Assembly: GCA_945947575.1 (NCBI GenBank)
Contig: CAMEYM010000004.1
Span: forward strand, 56,684 to 120,683
DNA: 64,000 nucleotides
Reading direction: 5' to 3'
From: Rhizobium sp. Q54
Lineage (GTDB): Bacteria > Pseudomonadota > Alphaproteobacteria > UBA2966 > CAIVPW01
In this document: piece by piece, positions 54,666 through 63,248 of the stretch
Layout: every line of letters starts with the position of its first letter
How positions within the stretch are numbered: the stretch's first letter is position 1
Notes under the pieces: model-generated
What the model saw: only the letters and a program-made list of their open reading frames with translations
What the model was told of the DNA's origin: nothing
Databases searched by the model: none
Program-made: the position numbers and the translations under genes

Positions 54666-55037
54666 ATGCCAAAGCGCACTAGGCGTTCCGCCCAGAGTCG
54701 GAACGCGGAAGGGTCTCAGCGATCCTCCGAGCCAAGCAACCGTGACGTGCGCGCTCCGGGACTGGGGGAGGACAGCGCGCACCCTTGGGCGAGTACCACG
54801 TGGTCCGCGACAACGGTAACCATCAAGGGGCAGGTGACAGTCCCTAAGCGCATTCGCGACCACCTAGGCGTCGCCGCCGGTAGCGCAGTTCAGTTCGAGA
54901 TTGTAGAGAGTGGCGACGTCGTTCTGCGCCGCGCTGGCAAGGCTGCTGCGCCGTCCCGCTTCGAGCGCTTTCGCGGGAAGGCCACAGCGGGTCTCACCAC
55001 CGATGAGATCATGGCAATGACGCGCGGGGACGATTGA
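54666..55037 (+). CDS. AbrB/MazE-type antitoxin
   Basis: A 123-residue protein. The DNA-binding swapped-hairpin domain is at about 45-92 (ATTVTIKGQVTVPKRIRDHLG, then V-Q-F-E-I-V-E-S-G-D-V-V-L-R). The C-terminal tail, R-F-x-x-x-x-G-K-A-T-A-G-L-T-T-D-E-I-M, should wrap the toxin. The N-terminal 44 residues are Arg/Ser-rich and unusual, so the true start may be later. It overlaps the toxin by four bases (TTGA). Confidence 0.8.
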   Translation: MPKRTRRSAQSRNAEGSQRSSEPSNRDVRAPGLGEDSAHPWASTTWSATTVTIKGQVTVPKRIRDHLGVAAGSAVQFEIVESGDVVLRRAGKAAAPSRFERFRGKATAGLTTDEIMAMTRGDD

Positions 55038-55450
55038 ACGGCATCCTCGTCGATACCAACGTGCTCTTGGACCTCGTGACGAACGACCGCCGATGGTCTG
55101 AATGGTCCAGGCAACAGCTGGATATTTGGGCGGGCCGCGGTGCGCTCTATGTCAACGCGATCGTGTATGCCGAGCTATCCATCGGATTTCGGCGCATTGA
55201 GGAACTGGAGGAGCTCCTTGCCGCCACCGGCCTACGGTTGGTCGATATCCCGCGCGCCGCCATGTTCCTGGCTGGCAAGACGTTTCAGGCGTATCGCCGC
55301 GCGGGCGGAACCAAATCCGGGGTCTTGCCCGACTTCTTTGTGGGCGCTCACGCGGCCGTGGGTGGGATGCCCCTCCTGACGCGCGATACCGCGCGCTACA
55401 CGTCTTACTACCCTAAGGTTCCGCTCATCGCGCCGTCTCCGGACCGCTAG
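55034..55450 (+). CDS. VapC-type PIN-domain toxin
   Basis: A 138-residue ribonuclease toxin. The PIN acids are present: D in G-I-L-V-D-T-N-V-L-L-D, E in V-Y-A-E-L-S, D in L-P-D-F-F-V-G-A-H-A and D in L-T-R-D-T-A. It starts with TTG, in the antitoxin stop. VapC toxins cut tRNA or rRNA. Its stop shares CTAG with the convergent SRPBCC gene. Confidence 0.85.
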   Translation: MNGILVDTNVLLDLVTNDRRWSEWSRQQLDIWAGRGALYVNAIVYAELSIGFRRIEELEELLAATGLRLVDIPRAAMFLAGKTFQAYRRAGGTKSGVLPDFFVGAHAAVGGMPLLTRDTARYTSYYPKVPLIAPSPDR

Positions 55451-56211
55451 CTGTTCCAGAACCCGACGACGTCGGCGATGCGTCCGTCCGGCGCCACCCG
55501 CAGCACATTGGTGCCGCTGGCCTTTCCCGCCGTCCAGCGCACCAGTGCGGTGCCCTGACATTGCTGCGGGTCGCCGTCGCGTACCAGACGCGTACCCGGC
55601 ACGTGTTTCTGCAGCGCGGTCAGGTGATCGTTGAGGTCGTTGCGCCCCGTGATGGTCGCGTAGGGGTCGCGGAATCCGACGTCGTCAGTGGTCGCCTCCA
55701 CCAGCAGTCCGGCGCGCGTGGCGGCGTCCGGCTCGCTCCAGGCCGCGAACAGCGCATCGACGCGCTGGGCGAGGCCGGTGTGTTCCTCGCGCGCCACGAC
55801 GTTGGCGAACAGCGACAGCTGGAAGCGCCAACCGGCGGCGTGCTCATCGCGCACGTGCTCCTCGGCGACCTCGTGGATGATGGTTAGGCTGGTGCCTTCC
55901 GCGTGCGCGGCGAGTGTGATGGTCACCCGGCTGGCACCGCGCTCGATCGGCACCGCCGTGTCGTTCGGTTTCTGGTCGTAGCCGTAGGTAAACACGATGC
56001 GCCGGTCGGGTTCGATCGCCACAACCTCGCCGCCGGCGGTCGTGCCACCCGGATAGACGATGTGCACGCGGCCACCCGGCCGCGGATCGATCGTCGATCC
56101 TGGTCCCCACCAACTCGCAAAGCGCGTCGAGTCGGTGAAGTAGCGGAACACGGTGGCCGGCCGCGCACGAATGAGGATCGTGCGCTGGTAGCGGAACGGC
56201 AGCTCCATCAT
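55447..56211 (-). CDS. SRPBCC (AHSA1-type) domain fused to an NTF2/SnoaL-like domain
   Basis: A 254-residue two-domain protein. Residues 1-150 are an activator-of-Hsp90-like SRPBCC domain with R-P-A-T-V-F-R-Y-F-T-D, FASWWGPG and GGRVHIVYPGG. The last 100 residues resemble an NTF2/SnoaL fold (A-T-T-D-D-V-G-F-R-D-P-Y, G-R-N-D-L-N-D-H-L). It is coupled to the ArsR gene by ATGA. SRPBCC-ArsR pairs are common, but the extra NTF2-like domain is less usual. A small-ligand binding role is likely; its substrate is unknown. Confidence 0.8.
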   Translation of the reverse strand: MMELPFRYQRTILIRARPATVFRYFTDSTRFASWWGPGSTIDPRPGGRVHIVYPGGTTAGGEVVAIEPDRRIVFTYGYDQKPNDTAVPIERGASRVTITLAAHAEGTSLTIIHEVAEEHVRDEHAAGWRFQLSLFANVVAREEHTGLAQRVDALFAAWSEPDAATRAGLLVEATTDDVGFRDPYATITGRNDLNDHLTALQKHVPGTRLVRDGDPQQCQGTALVRWTAGKASGTNVLRVAPDGRIADVVGFWNS

Positions 56212-56558
56212 GGCGACTTCCTCCTGCGACTGCGGCGTTTGGGTTTCGGCCCGCGCTTGGCTTCTTCCATCTCGGCGCGCAGCTTCAGTTCCGCCAGCGC
56301 TCCGTCCCACATGTCTTCCAGCATCTTGGCGAGCGGCCCCAGCGCCTTGCGGTCGGCCCGGTAGTACCGCTCCCGGCCTTCGGCGCGGCGCCGCACCAGT
56401 CCCGCGCGGGCCAGCACTCCGAGCTGCTGCGAAACAGCGCCGAACGTCACGTCCGGCAAAGCCCGATGCACCTCGCCGGCGGTGCGCTCGCCGTCCCACA
56501 GCAGCTTCAGGATCATGCGCCGCCGCGGCGCGCTGACCGTGCTCCACAATCCGTTCAT
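56208..56558 (-). CDS. ArsR-family transcriptional repressor
   Basis: A 116-residue winged-helix regulator. S-A-P-R-R-R-M-I-L-K-L-L, T-A-G-E-V-H-R-A-L-P, and V-S-Q-Q-L-G-V-L-A-R-A-G-L-V form the DNA-binding helices. The tail is basic and long. No CXXC metal motif is visible, so it is of the SRPBCC-linked, non-metal type. ATG at 56558 is preferred; the inverted repeat 4 bases upstream is a likely self-operator. Confidence 0.85.
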   Translation of the reverse strand: MNGLWSTVSAPRRRMILKLLWDGERTAGEVHRALPDVTFGAVSQQLGVLARAGLVRRRAEGRERYYRADRKALGPLAKMLEDMWDGALAELKLRAEMEEAKRGPKPKRRSRRRKSP

Positions 56559-56561
56559 CAA

Positions 56562-56577
56562 TTTAGAATAAACTAAA
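56562..56577. promoter_or_regulatory. Inverted-repeat operator before arsR-type gene
   Basis: TTTAG (56562-56566) and CTAAA (56573-56577) are perfect complements, with A/T bases between and around. The site lies directly before the regulator start in otherwise GC-rich DNA, suiting repression of its own operon. Confidence 0.45.
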
Positions 56578-56897
56578 ATGTTTGCCGCGCAACGCCCCGC
56601 CGATGAGACCAAGAACTCGTGATCGTCTCAGCGCTTGATCGCGGGCGTGAGACGCACGATGTCGGTTCGATGCTGCGGGTGCAGGCAGGGCAGGGCGGAA
56701 TGGGCCGGTGGGCGATCGCGCCCCGCCGATTCTTGGTTTTCGCGTATTCTCGTCTCGCGCAGGCGCCAAACCGGCAAATTCCCGCCGGTAGCAGCCTCGG
56801 CAGGCGTCCGCGCAGTACGCAAATTAACGCGAACGATACGCCGCCGAAGCGCGACGGTTACGCCGCGGCGCGGCGTCCGTCGCGTTCTTCGTCGCGT
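56578..56897. other. Intergenic interval without a visible gene
   Basis: This 320-base stretch between the ArsR gene and the minus-strand lipoprotein has no convincing coding frame, RNA gene or terminator. Its short open frames are basic and low-complexity. Confidence 0.6.
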
Positions 56898-58100
56898 CTA
56901 GCGGACGAAGATGCGGACTTCGTTGGTGGTGACGTCGGGGCTGCTGGTCGACGACAGGCGCACGCGATCGGCGGGCAGGCCCATGTCCGTGAGCGTACGC
57001 AGCACTTCCTCGGCGTTCTGCTTGGCGCGCGTGACGTTGAGCGCCATGTTCGCGGCGTTGCCCTGGGCCGACGCAACGGCCACCAGGTCGAACGTCGCGG
57101 TTGCCTTGCGCTCGAGCGCCGCGGCCACCGCGTTGTACAGCGGCTGCTGGTAGGCGACGTTCGGGCGGTCGAAGCGGATGACGACGAGCGCCTGCTCGCC
57201 GACGCCGATCTGCGCCGCGCCAAACTGCTGCTGCGCCGCGGCCGCGTTGGCGGCGGCCTGCGCGGCGCCGAAATCGGCGGGCGCCGCCGCGTTGGCGAAG
57301 GCGCGGTTGAACAGGCTCTGGCCGAGGATCTCGCCGTTCTGGATGGCGATGGCGATGGTCTGCAGGTTGCGCCGTTCCGCCGACAGGTAGGCGGTCTGGC
57401 GGCTGATGTCCTCGCTCAGCTCGTTGAGCAGGCGGTCGATCAGCACGACGGTGCGGTTGGTCTCGTCTTCCAGAATGGCGAGCTGGCGGTGATCCTCGTC
57501 GATGGCGCCGGCAAGACCGTAGGTCGCGCGCGCCGCCTCGAGCAGGTAGGAGGCCATCGCCGAATCGGAGGCGACGGAGTTCGCCAGGCTGTTGAGGTTG
57601 GCGACGTCGCCGCTCAGGCGCTCGAGCTCGCTCTGGGCGCTGCGCCACTGGCCGAGCAGCACCGGGTTGCCGGGCGTCGTGCCGATCTGGAGGCGCGAAT
57701 TGATGGCCGCGATGGTGCCGTGATAGCGCTGCGAGTCCTCGGTGGTCTGGGTGCGGACCTGCTGCAACTGCTGGTTATGGCCGATGATCTGGTCCTGCAG
57801 CGCGATGAGTTCACCGCGGTGCTGGGCGACCTTGCCGCCAACGAAGGTGCCGGTGCTGACCCCCTGGGTGACCGCCGGCGGCACGAACGTCGTCGTGCCC
57901 AGGGCGGGTGGCGCCGGAAGGGGCGAAGCCGCCACAGTCGGCCCGGTCGCAGTAGTCCGCTGCACCGCGGCCGTCTGGGTCTGGGCGGGTCGATCCCCAC
58001 CCCCCAAGGACGGCCACAAAGCGTTGGAAGCAAACGAGCAGGCGGACAGCCCCAGCAGGGACGCCACCGCACCAAACCGAACCACCTTCGCAGCCATCAT
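56898..58100 (-). CDS. Lipoprotein with coiled-coil and OmpA-like C-terminus
   Basis: A 400-residue protein. The lipobox is L-S-A-C (Cys near residue 21), followed by a Pro/Thr-rich linker. A long helical region (about 95-300) with many Gln and Leu could form a coiled coil. The C-terminal 100 residues (V-I-R-F-D-R-P-N-V-A-Y; L-x-x-M-G-L-P-A-D-R-V) have the OmpA/MotB arrangement that binds peptidoglycan or a ring-forming partner. It is divergent from the SNase-like operon. Confidence 0.75.
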   Translation of the reverse strand: MMAAKVVRFGAVASLLGLSACSFASNALWPSLGGGDRPAQTQTAAVQRTTATGPTVAASPLPAPPALGTTTFVPPAVTQGVSTGTFVGGKVAQHRGELIALQDQIIGHNQQLQQVRTQTTEDSQRYHGTIAAINSRLQIGTTPGNPVLLGQWRSAQSELERLSGDVANLNSLANSVASDSAMASYLLEAARATYGLAGAIDEDHRQLAILEDETNRTVVLIDRLLNELSEDISRQTAYLSAERRNLQTIAIAIQNGEILGQSLFNRAFANAAAPADFGAAQAAANAAAAQQQFGAAQIGVGEQALVVIRFDRPNVAYQQPLYNAVAAALERKATATFDLVAVASAQGNAANMALNVTRAKQNAEEVLRTLTDMGLPADRVRLSSTSSPDVTTNEVRIFVR

Positions 58101-58242
58101 GGCCGAATCAACCCCCCACGCTTTCGAGCCGGCCCGTGGCTGGTCTCGACCGCAGTCGACGACAGAAGATGGAACCCCCCGGACAAGACAGCAGTCTCTT
58201 GACTACGGTCGATCCTAGCCCAAGGAATCGGCGGAAAACAAG

Positions 58243-58263
58243 CGCCAAGTCAGTGGCTTGGCG
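58243..58263. promoter_or_regulatory. Inverted repeat upstream of the SNase-like operon
   Basis: CGCCAAG (58243-58249) and CTTGGCG (58257-58263) are perfect 7-base arms around a 7-base centre. It lies in the divergent 302-base region between the lipoprotein and the first SNase-like gene, so it may control one or both. The rest of 58101-58402 shows no gene. Confidence 0.4.
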
Positions 58264-58402
58264 TGTCTTCTTGGTCTCAACTTTAACCTTTCGGCGCCGC
58301 CCGGACGCCACGGGGGGCGGCGAATTGCCGCTCCCGTGGCCGCGTGATACCTCTCCGGGCCCCCCGTTGGCCACTCGCCTTTGACCCGCTCCGGGACGCT
58401 GC

Positions 58403-59395
58403 ATGACCGCCGACCGCAAATGGCTGTTCGTGGCTCTGGCCGCCCTCGTCGCGGCGCTTGCCGGGGCGGAAGCTTTCTATGTGATCGGCGGCAACCGTGG
58501 CGGCGTCACCGTACAGGGGCATGCGACCGTGCCGACCAACCAGGTCGTCCAGGTTGGCGGCGTCCTGCAGGTCCAAGGCCGCCTGATCCATCTCATCGGC
58601 CTGGTGCCGCCGCGCGAGGAGCCGAACTGCACCATCAGCCGCGGCGTCGTCGTCCACTGCACTCTCATTTCAGCGGCGAAATTGGCTGAACTCGTGGCGG
58701 GCAAGACAGTGCGCTGCCAGGTCCAGCATTTCGGCCGCGACGATCGCAACTGGGGCGTGTGTAGGACCGTCGGCGCCGGTTCGCCGGCGGGCGACCGCCT
58801 CGAAGACTCCATCAACGGCCAGATGCTGTTGTCCGGCTGGGCGGTGCCCAAGGAGGAGCACGGCCGCGAGTGGGTGCAGCTCGGCCTGCGCGCCCGCAAT
58901 GCCGGCGCCGGCCTGTGGCCGGGCAATGTGCTGCCCGATCCGGTGCGTGTCGGCACGCTGTACGGCGTCATGGAGATCAACGACGGCAACCACCTCGAGA
59001 TCCAAGAGGTGCGCATGCGCCTCTACGGCATCGACGCACCGGACCTCGCCCAGGAATGCACGCTCAACGGCGTCGCCTATCAGTGCGGTCTGCTCGCCTA
59101 CGTGCAGCTGATCGACATCACCGCCGGCAAAGGACGCGTCACCTGCTATGCGTCGAAGATCGAGGGCGATGACCGGCCCTACGGTAAGTGCGGCCTGCCG
59201 ACCGCGAACGGCGCCGACATCCGCGCCGATGCGTCGAGCTTCAACGAGATGATGGTGCGCTCTGGGTGGGCGCTCGCCGATCGCCGTTTCACCAGCGACT
59301 ACGTCGCCGCCGAAGAAGAAGCGCGCCGCGAGAAGCGCGGTCTGTGGGCGGGCGAGTTCGTCGTGCCGTCGGAGTGGCGCAATGGCAAACGGTAG
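58403..59395 (+). CDS. Membrane-anchored double SNase-like protein A1
   Basis: A 330-residue protein. A single N-terminal helix (about 8-28) without a clear cleavage site anchors it, with the rest outside. Two SNase-like modules follow (about 40-175 and 185-325). Cys76, 86, 105, 120 and Cys219, 228, 248, 263 repeat the same spacing. The first module has lost the acidic motif (L-I-G-L-V-P-P). The second has R-L-Y-G-I-D-A-P-D, so Asp replaces the catalytic Glu, and D-D-R-P-Y-G-K-C, with Lys at the Arg87 position. Nuclease activity is doubtful. First of four tandem genes; overlaps the next by 14 bases. Confidence 0.8.
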   Translation: MTADRKWLFVALAALVAALAGAEAFYVIGGNRGGVTVQGHATVPTNQVVQVGGVLQVQGRLIHLIGLVPPREEPNCTISRGVVVHCTLISAAKLAELVAGKTVRCQVQHFGRDDRNWGVCRTVGAGSPAGDRLEDSINGQMLLSGWAVPKEEHGREWVQLGLRARNAGAGLWPGNVLPDPVRVGTLYGVMEINDGNHLEIQEVRMRLYGIDAPDLAQECTLNGVAYQCGLLAYVQLIDITAGKGRVTCYASKIEGDDRPYGKCGLPTANGADIRADASSFNEMMVRSGWALADRRFTSDYVAAEEEARREKRGLWAGEFVVPSEWRNGKR

Positions 59396-60374
59396 GCGCG
59401 CCCTCGGCGCGATGGCAAGCGCTAGACACATCCTTCTGGCGCTGGCGCTGCTGCTCGCGGCGCAGTGCGGTCCCGCGCTTGCGCAACAAGGTCCGGCTGC
59501 CGATGTGGTGATCGGTGACGTCCGCGTGCGCGGCGCCGGCGTCATCGTCGTCGCCAACCAGTGGTTCCATCTGCTCGGTGCGATGAGCTTCGAGCGCGAC
59601 GAGGTCTGCCAGCAGAACAACGTTCCCTATCAGTGCGGCCTGATCGCCCAGGGCAAGCTCGCGGAGCTCGCGCATCTCACCCAATACCAGTGCACGCTGC
59701 GCGAATTCCCCGGCGACAACCGCCGCTGGGGCAGTTGTCTCCCGTACGACTTCGTGACCCGCGGCCCGATCCCCGGCGGCGAAGATTTGGCGCGCGCCTG
59801 GGTGCGCTCGGGTTGGGCGTTCGCCCATCGGCTGCACGTGCAGACCCTGGTTGCCGACGAGGAGGTGGCGCGCTCCGCCAAGCTCGGCATATGGGCCGGC
59901 GCCACTCCTGCCATCGGCGGCGAAGCGCCGAAGCAGGCGGCCGGCACCGCGTACGTGATCGACGGCAACACCCTGCGCGTCGGCGGCACGCTGGTGCGCC
60001 TGTCCGGCATCGATGCACCCGAGGCGCCGCAGTCGTGCAGCCTGGGCGTCGGCCAGGGCGGCTACTTCTGCGGCATCGTTGCGCGCGGCATTCTCGTTTA
60101 CGCGACCATGGGCAAACGCATCTTCTGCACGATCGAACGCCTGCCGGGCGACGACCGCAACTGGGGCACCTGCGGCGAAGCGAACGCCGCCGGCACCGGC
60201 ATGAAAGAGGGCGACACGATCAACGCGCAGATGGTACGCGATGGCTGGGCCCTGGCGGACCGGCGCACCAGCACGCAATATCTCGACTTGCAGATTCAGG
60301 CAGACAACCAGAACATCGGGCTGTGGCAGGGTACTTTCACCAATCCGCGCGAATGGCGCCTCGGCTGGCGCTGA
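59382..60374 (+). CDS. Secreted double SNase-like protein B1
   Basis: A 330-residue protein with a cleavable Sec signal peptide (hydrophobic core near 17-27, cut after A-L-A-Q at about 35). Modules lie at about 42-175 and 185-325. Cys76, 85, 104, 119 and Cys219, 230, 249, 264 fit the cluster pattern. Module 1 has F-H-L-L-G-A-M-S-F instead of the acidic motif. Module 2 has R-L-S-G-I-D-A-P-E (Arg and Glu kept) but D-D-R-N-W-G-T-C, with Thr for the catalytic Arg. The start at 59382 is favoured by GGAG (59371-59374); ATG at 59412 is the alternative. Confidence 0.8.
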   Translation: MANGRRALGAMASARHILLALALLLAAQCGPALAQQGPAADVVIGDVRVRGAGVIVVANQWFHLLGAMSFERDEVCQQNNVPYQCGLIAQGKLAELAHLTQYQCTLREFPGDNRRWGSCLPYDFVTRGPIPGGEDLARAWVRSGWAFAHRLHVQTLVADEEVARSAKLGIWAGATPAIGGEAPKQAAGTAYVIDGNTLRVGGTLVRLSGIDAPEAPQSCSLGVGQGGYFCGIVARGILVYATMGKRIFCTIERLPGDDRNWGTCGEANAAGTGMKEGDTINAQMVRDGWALADRRTSTQYLDLQIQADNQNIGLWQGTFTNPREWRLGWR

Positions 60375-60405
60375 CCGTGCACCCATCGCAGGTTCGCGCC
60401 GCCCC

Positions 60406-61371
60406 ATGAATCCGCGCCGCAACGCAGTCACCGCCGGCGCGCTCGTGCTGGTGGCGGCAATCGCCGCGCTCGCCGGCTATTTCTATTTCACCGGACCGCT
60501 CAACTACGCCGTCGAGGGTTCGGCGACGGTGCCGGACGCCGGCCGCCTCATCGTCGGCAACCATCTCATTCAACTGGACGGCCTGGTCGCGCCGCGCCGC
60601 GACGGCGATTGCCGCATCGGCGGCAATATTCTGCAGTGCTCGCTCATTTCCCAGGCGCGCCTCATCGAGATGGTCGCCGGCAAGACCGTGCGCTGCGACG
60701 TGACGCGCTACGACGGCGACGACCGCAACTGGGGCCGTTGCCGCGTACGCAATCCCGATTCCGCGCTGTTCGCCGCCGGCGAGGACGACCTCAACCGCAC
60801 GCTGGTGCGCATGGGCTGGGCGATCGCCGACCAGCAGCACGTTCCCGACTATCTGAACGACGGCCAGCAGGCACGCACCCAACGCATCGGGCTGTGGCAA
60901 GGCACCGTCGGCGAACGCCGCGTCGGCACCAACGTCCTGGCCGGCATTCCGATCGTGAAGGACGGCGACACCATCGAGTTGATGGAGATCGACATCCATT
61001 TGCGCGGCGTCGATGCGCCCGATCTGTTCCAGACCTGCAAGCTGGACGGCCTCGAATACGATTGTGGCGCCCGCGCCCGCGCCAACCTCATCGACCTGCT
61101 GGCGGGCGTTCCCATCGTCTGCCATGTCGGCACGTTCCCCGGCGATGACCGGGTGTGGGGCCGCTGCGGCGAGGACGACGGAACCCGCCGCGACTTCAAG
61201 GCCGACTCGGTGCCGCTCAACGCCGCTATCGTCACGACGGGATGGGGCGTTGCGCGCCCCGACACCGAAGTCACCTATACCGAGGCGGAAGCATTCGCGA
61301 GGAACGAGAAGCGCGGCATGTGGGCTGGCCAATTCGTGCGGCCCGCCGACTGGCGCCGGGGCGTGCGCTGA
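60406..61371 (+). CDS. Membrane-anchored double SNase-like protein A2
   Basis: A 321-residue paralogue of A1 with a similar uncleaved N-terminal helix (about 8-27) and the same start of the first module (V-E-G-S-A-T-V-P against V-Q-G-H-A-T-V-P in A1). Cys69, 78, 97, 112 and Cys211, 220, 239, 254 have the 9/19/15 spacing. The second module reads H-L-R-G-V-D-A-P-D, so the Arg35 position is His and the Glu is Asp, while D-D-R-V-W-G-R-C keeps Arg87. Its stop overlaps the next start by one base (TGATG). Confidence 0.8.
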   Translation: MNPRRNAVTAGALVLVAAIAALAGYFYFTGPLNYAVEGSATVPDAGRLIVGNHLIQLDGLVAPRRDGDCRIGGNILQCSLISQARLIEMVAGKTVRCDVTRYDGDDRNWGRCRVRNPDSALFAAGEDDLNRTLVRMGWAIADQQHVPDYLNDGQQARTQRIGLWQGTVGERRVGTNVLAGIPIVKDGDTIELMEIDIHLRGVDAPDLFQTCKLDGLEYDCGARARANLIDLLAGVPIVCHVGTFPGDDRVWGRCGEDDGTRRDFKADSVPLNAAIVTTGWGVARPDTEVTYTEAEAFARNEKRGMWAGQFVRPADWRRGVR

Positions 61372-62354
61372 TGCGTTCGCTGGCGCGTGCTCTTCTTCTG
61401 CTGTTGATGATGGCGGGCGTCGCCGTTGCGCAAGAGCCGCCGCCGGGCGCGCCCCAGACTGCACCGCTCACTGCGCCGGCTCCGGCGCGTCCCGCCGACC
61501 CCGAGGTGATCGGCGGCCTCTTGGTGCGCGGTCCGGGCGTCGTAACGGTGATGAACCGGTGGTTCCACCTGCTCGGCGTCGAAGGTCTCGACGAGGACGC
61601 CCAGTGCACGCGCGACGGGGCAGCCTACGCGTGCGGCATCGTCGGCATGGCCAAGCTCGCCGAAATCGCCAACGGCAAAGTCCTGCACTGCCGCCTGCGG
61701 CAGTTCACCGGCGACACCCGCTGGTGGGGCACCTGCGCTCCCTACGATCCCGGCACGCGCGCGCCGGCAGCGAACGCGCCGACCGTCAACCAGGAGTGGG
61801 TGCGCTCCGGCTGGGCCAAGGCCAACACCCTCCACTCCGACGCCTACAAGGCACACGAGGACGCGGCGCGTGGCGCCAAGCTCGGCATGTGGAACGGCAT
61901 GCCGCCGGCGCCGCCCGCGGCTGCGACGGTTGCCGAAGGCGCCGCGCGGGTGCTCGACGGCAACACCCTCGTCGTCGGCGGCATCAAGGTGCGCCTCGAC
62001 GCCATCGACGCGCCGGAGCTTTCCCAGATCTGCCGCGTCGACGGCCGCAACTATGACTGCGGCGAGGTCGCCAAGGGCTACCTGCTCGACTCGGTCATGG
62101 GCCGGCGCATCACCTGCGCCCTGTCCAGGCGCGAAGGCGACGATCGCACCTTCGGGGTGTGCCGCGTGGCGGGGACCGACCCGGCGACCGTCACCAGCCT
62201 CAACGAACGCATGATCCTGGCCGGGTGGGCGCTCGCCGACCGGCGCGTCGCCGAGACCTACACGCGCCACGAGGGCATCGCCCAGCGCGAGCGGCGCGGC
62301 ATGTGGGCCGGCCAGTTCCTGCAGCCGTTCCGCTGGCGCCAGGGCGATCGTTAG
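61371..62354 (+). CDS. Secreted double SNase-like protein B2
   Basis: A 327-residue paralogue of B1 with a cleavable signal peptide (residues 1-20, A-V-A-Q) and a Pro-rich linker. Modules span about 48-180 and 185-320. Cys79, 88, 107, 122 and Cys221, 230, 249, 264 follow the 9/19/15 spacing. Module 2 has R-L-D-A-I-D-A-P-E, so Arg and Glu are kept, but D-D-R-T-F-G-V-C has Val for the catalytic Arg. The C-terminus G-M-W-A-G-Q-F-L-Q-P-F-R-W-R is shared by all four. Last of the array, coupled to A2. Confidence 0.8.
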   Translation: MRSLARALLLLLMMAGVAVAQEPPPGAPQTAPLTAPAPARPADPEVIGGLLVRGPGVVTVMNRWFHLLGVEGLDEDAQCTRDGAAYACGIVGMAKLAEIANGKVLHCRLRQFTGDTRWWGTCAPYDPGTRAPAANAPTVNQEWVRSGWAKANTLHSDAYKAHEDAARGAKLGMWNGMPPAPPAAATVAEGAARVLDGNTLVVGGIKVRLDAIDAPELSQICRVDGRNYDCGEVAKGYLLDSVMGRRITCALSRREGDDRTFGVCRVAGTDPATVTSLNERMILAGWALADRRVAETYTRHEGIAQRERRGMWAGQFLQPFRWRQGDR

Positions 62355-62480
62355 GCGCTCCGTCGCGCCACGGGCGCGCCGACAAAAACGTCCGTCCTTG
62401 CCCCTCAGCCGCAATCGCACTACTTTCGCGGCCTCTCGCGCCCCGGTACCTGCTTCGGTGCCGCCGTGGTCGTCAGAAAA

Positions 62481-62557
62481 GCGCCCGTAGCTCAGCTGGA
62501 TAGAGCACCAGACTACGAATCTGGGGGTCGGGAGTTCGAATCTCTCCGGGCGCGCCA
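62481..62557 (+). tRNA. tRNA-Arg (anticodon ACG)
   Basis: A 77-base cloverleaf with acceptor GCGCCCG and CGGGCGC, A-G-C-T-C-A-G in the D arm, anticodon loop CTACGAA giving ACG, and GTTCGAATC in the T arm. The CCA end (62555-62557) is encoded. A at the wobble site is modified to inosine in this tRNA, so it reads CGU, CGC and CGA. Confidence 0.95.
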
Positions 62558-62966
62558 ACCTTCTCAAGCACTTAATCGGAAGCGGCGCCACGCCTTTGCC
62601 TCCGCCTAGCCTCTCACTTGGAGCCTCCTCCGGTTCCGCCGTCGACTTCCTTATCTTGGAGCCGCTGCACATTCGCTTATGCCGTCGCAGCTGACTGCGC
62701 CGTTGGTTGCTCGGAGCGGAGCGCTCGCACAGGTTGCTCCGGGTAGCTCACTGCGTGGCTCGCGTCGCGTGGAACGGTACCCGCCAGCGTCACCCAGCTC
62801 TAGATGCCGGGGCGCCGGAGATGTGGATACGGGGCCAGATACTGTGTCCACACCGGGAGACCAGTCCGAGTGATTGGAATTGCCGCGCCGCACAAGGCGT
62901 GCGCGCCAGCTGCCGCGTGCGTTTCGGTGCACGACATATCCCGAGCGGAAGTTCTCTTTGGTTCTA

Positions 62967-62994
62967 GGCCGGCGCTGTGCTGCCAGCGCCGGCC
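62967..62994. repeat. Perfect inverted repeat (hairpin)
   Basis: Eleven-base perfect arms with a 6-base loop, strongly GC-rich, without T-run. It could be a REP-like element or a structural RNA end. Confidence 0.5.
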
Positions 62995-63050
62995 CAACAG
63001 CGACTCCAAGGAGTCCTGATGGATGCCACCGACTTGGTCGGCGGCGACGT

Positions 63051-63248
63051 TCACAGGTACGCTTGGCCTATCGGGTTCTCTCGCGCGAGCCGATCCAGGG
63101 ACTGAAAACGGCGGTTGAGGGCGTCCCATCCAACAATCGCGACGAAGCGACGGTGCAGATCCGTCAAGTCCACGGGGGTCGCTTCAGCTGGAACTTCATT
63201 GGTCGCCCCCTGTGGGGTGGCGTACAGAATTGATTGGCCTATCCACAT
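63051..63248 (-). CDS. Possible small protein, uncertain
   Basis: A 65-residue frame with a protein-like ending (VDLTDLHRRFVAIVGWDALN, then L-D-R-L-A-R-E-N-P). The start ATG lacks a well-placed ribosome site and the family is unknown. It may be a remnant. Confidence 0.3.
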   Translation of the reverse strand: MWIGQSILYATPQGATNEVPAEATPVDLTDLHRRFVAIVGWDALNRRFQSLDRLARENPIGQAYL

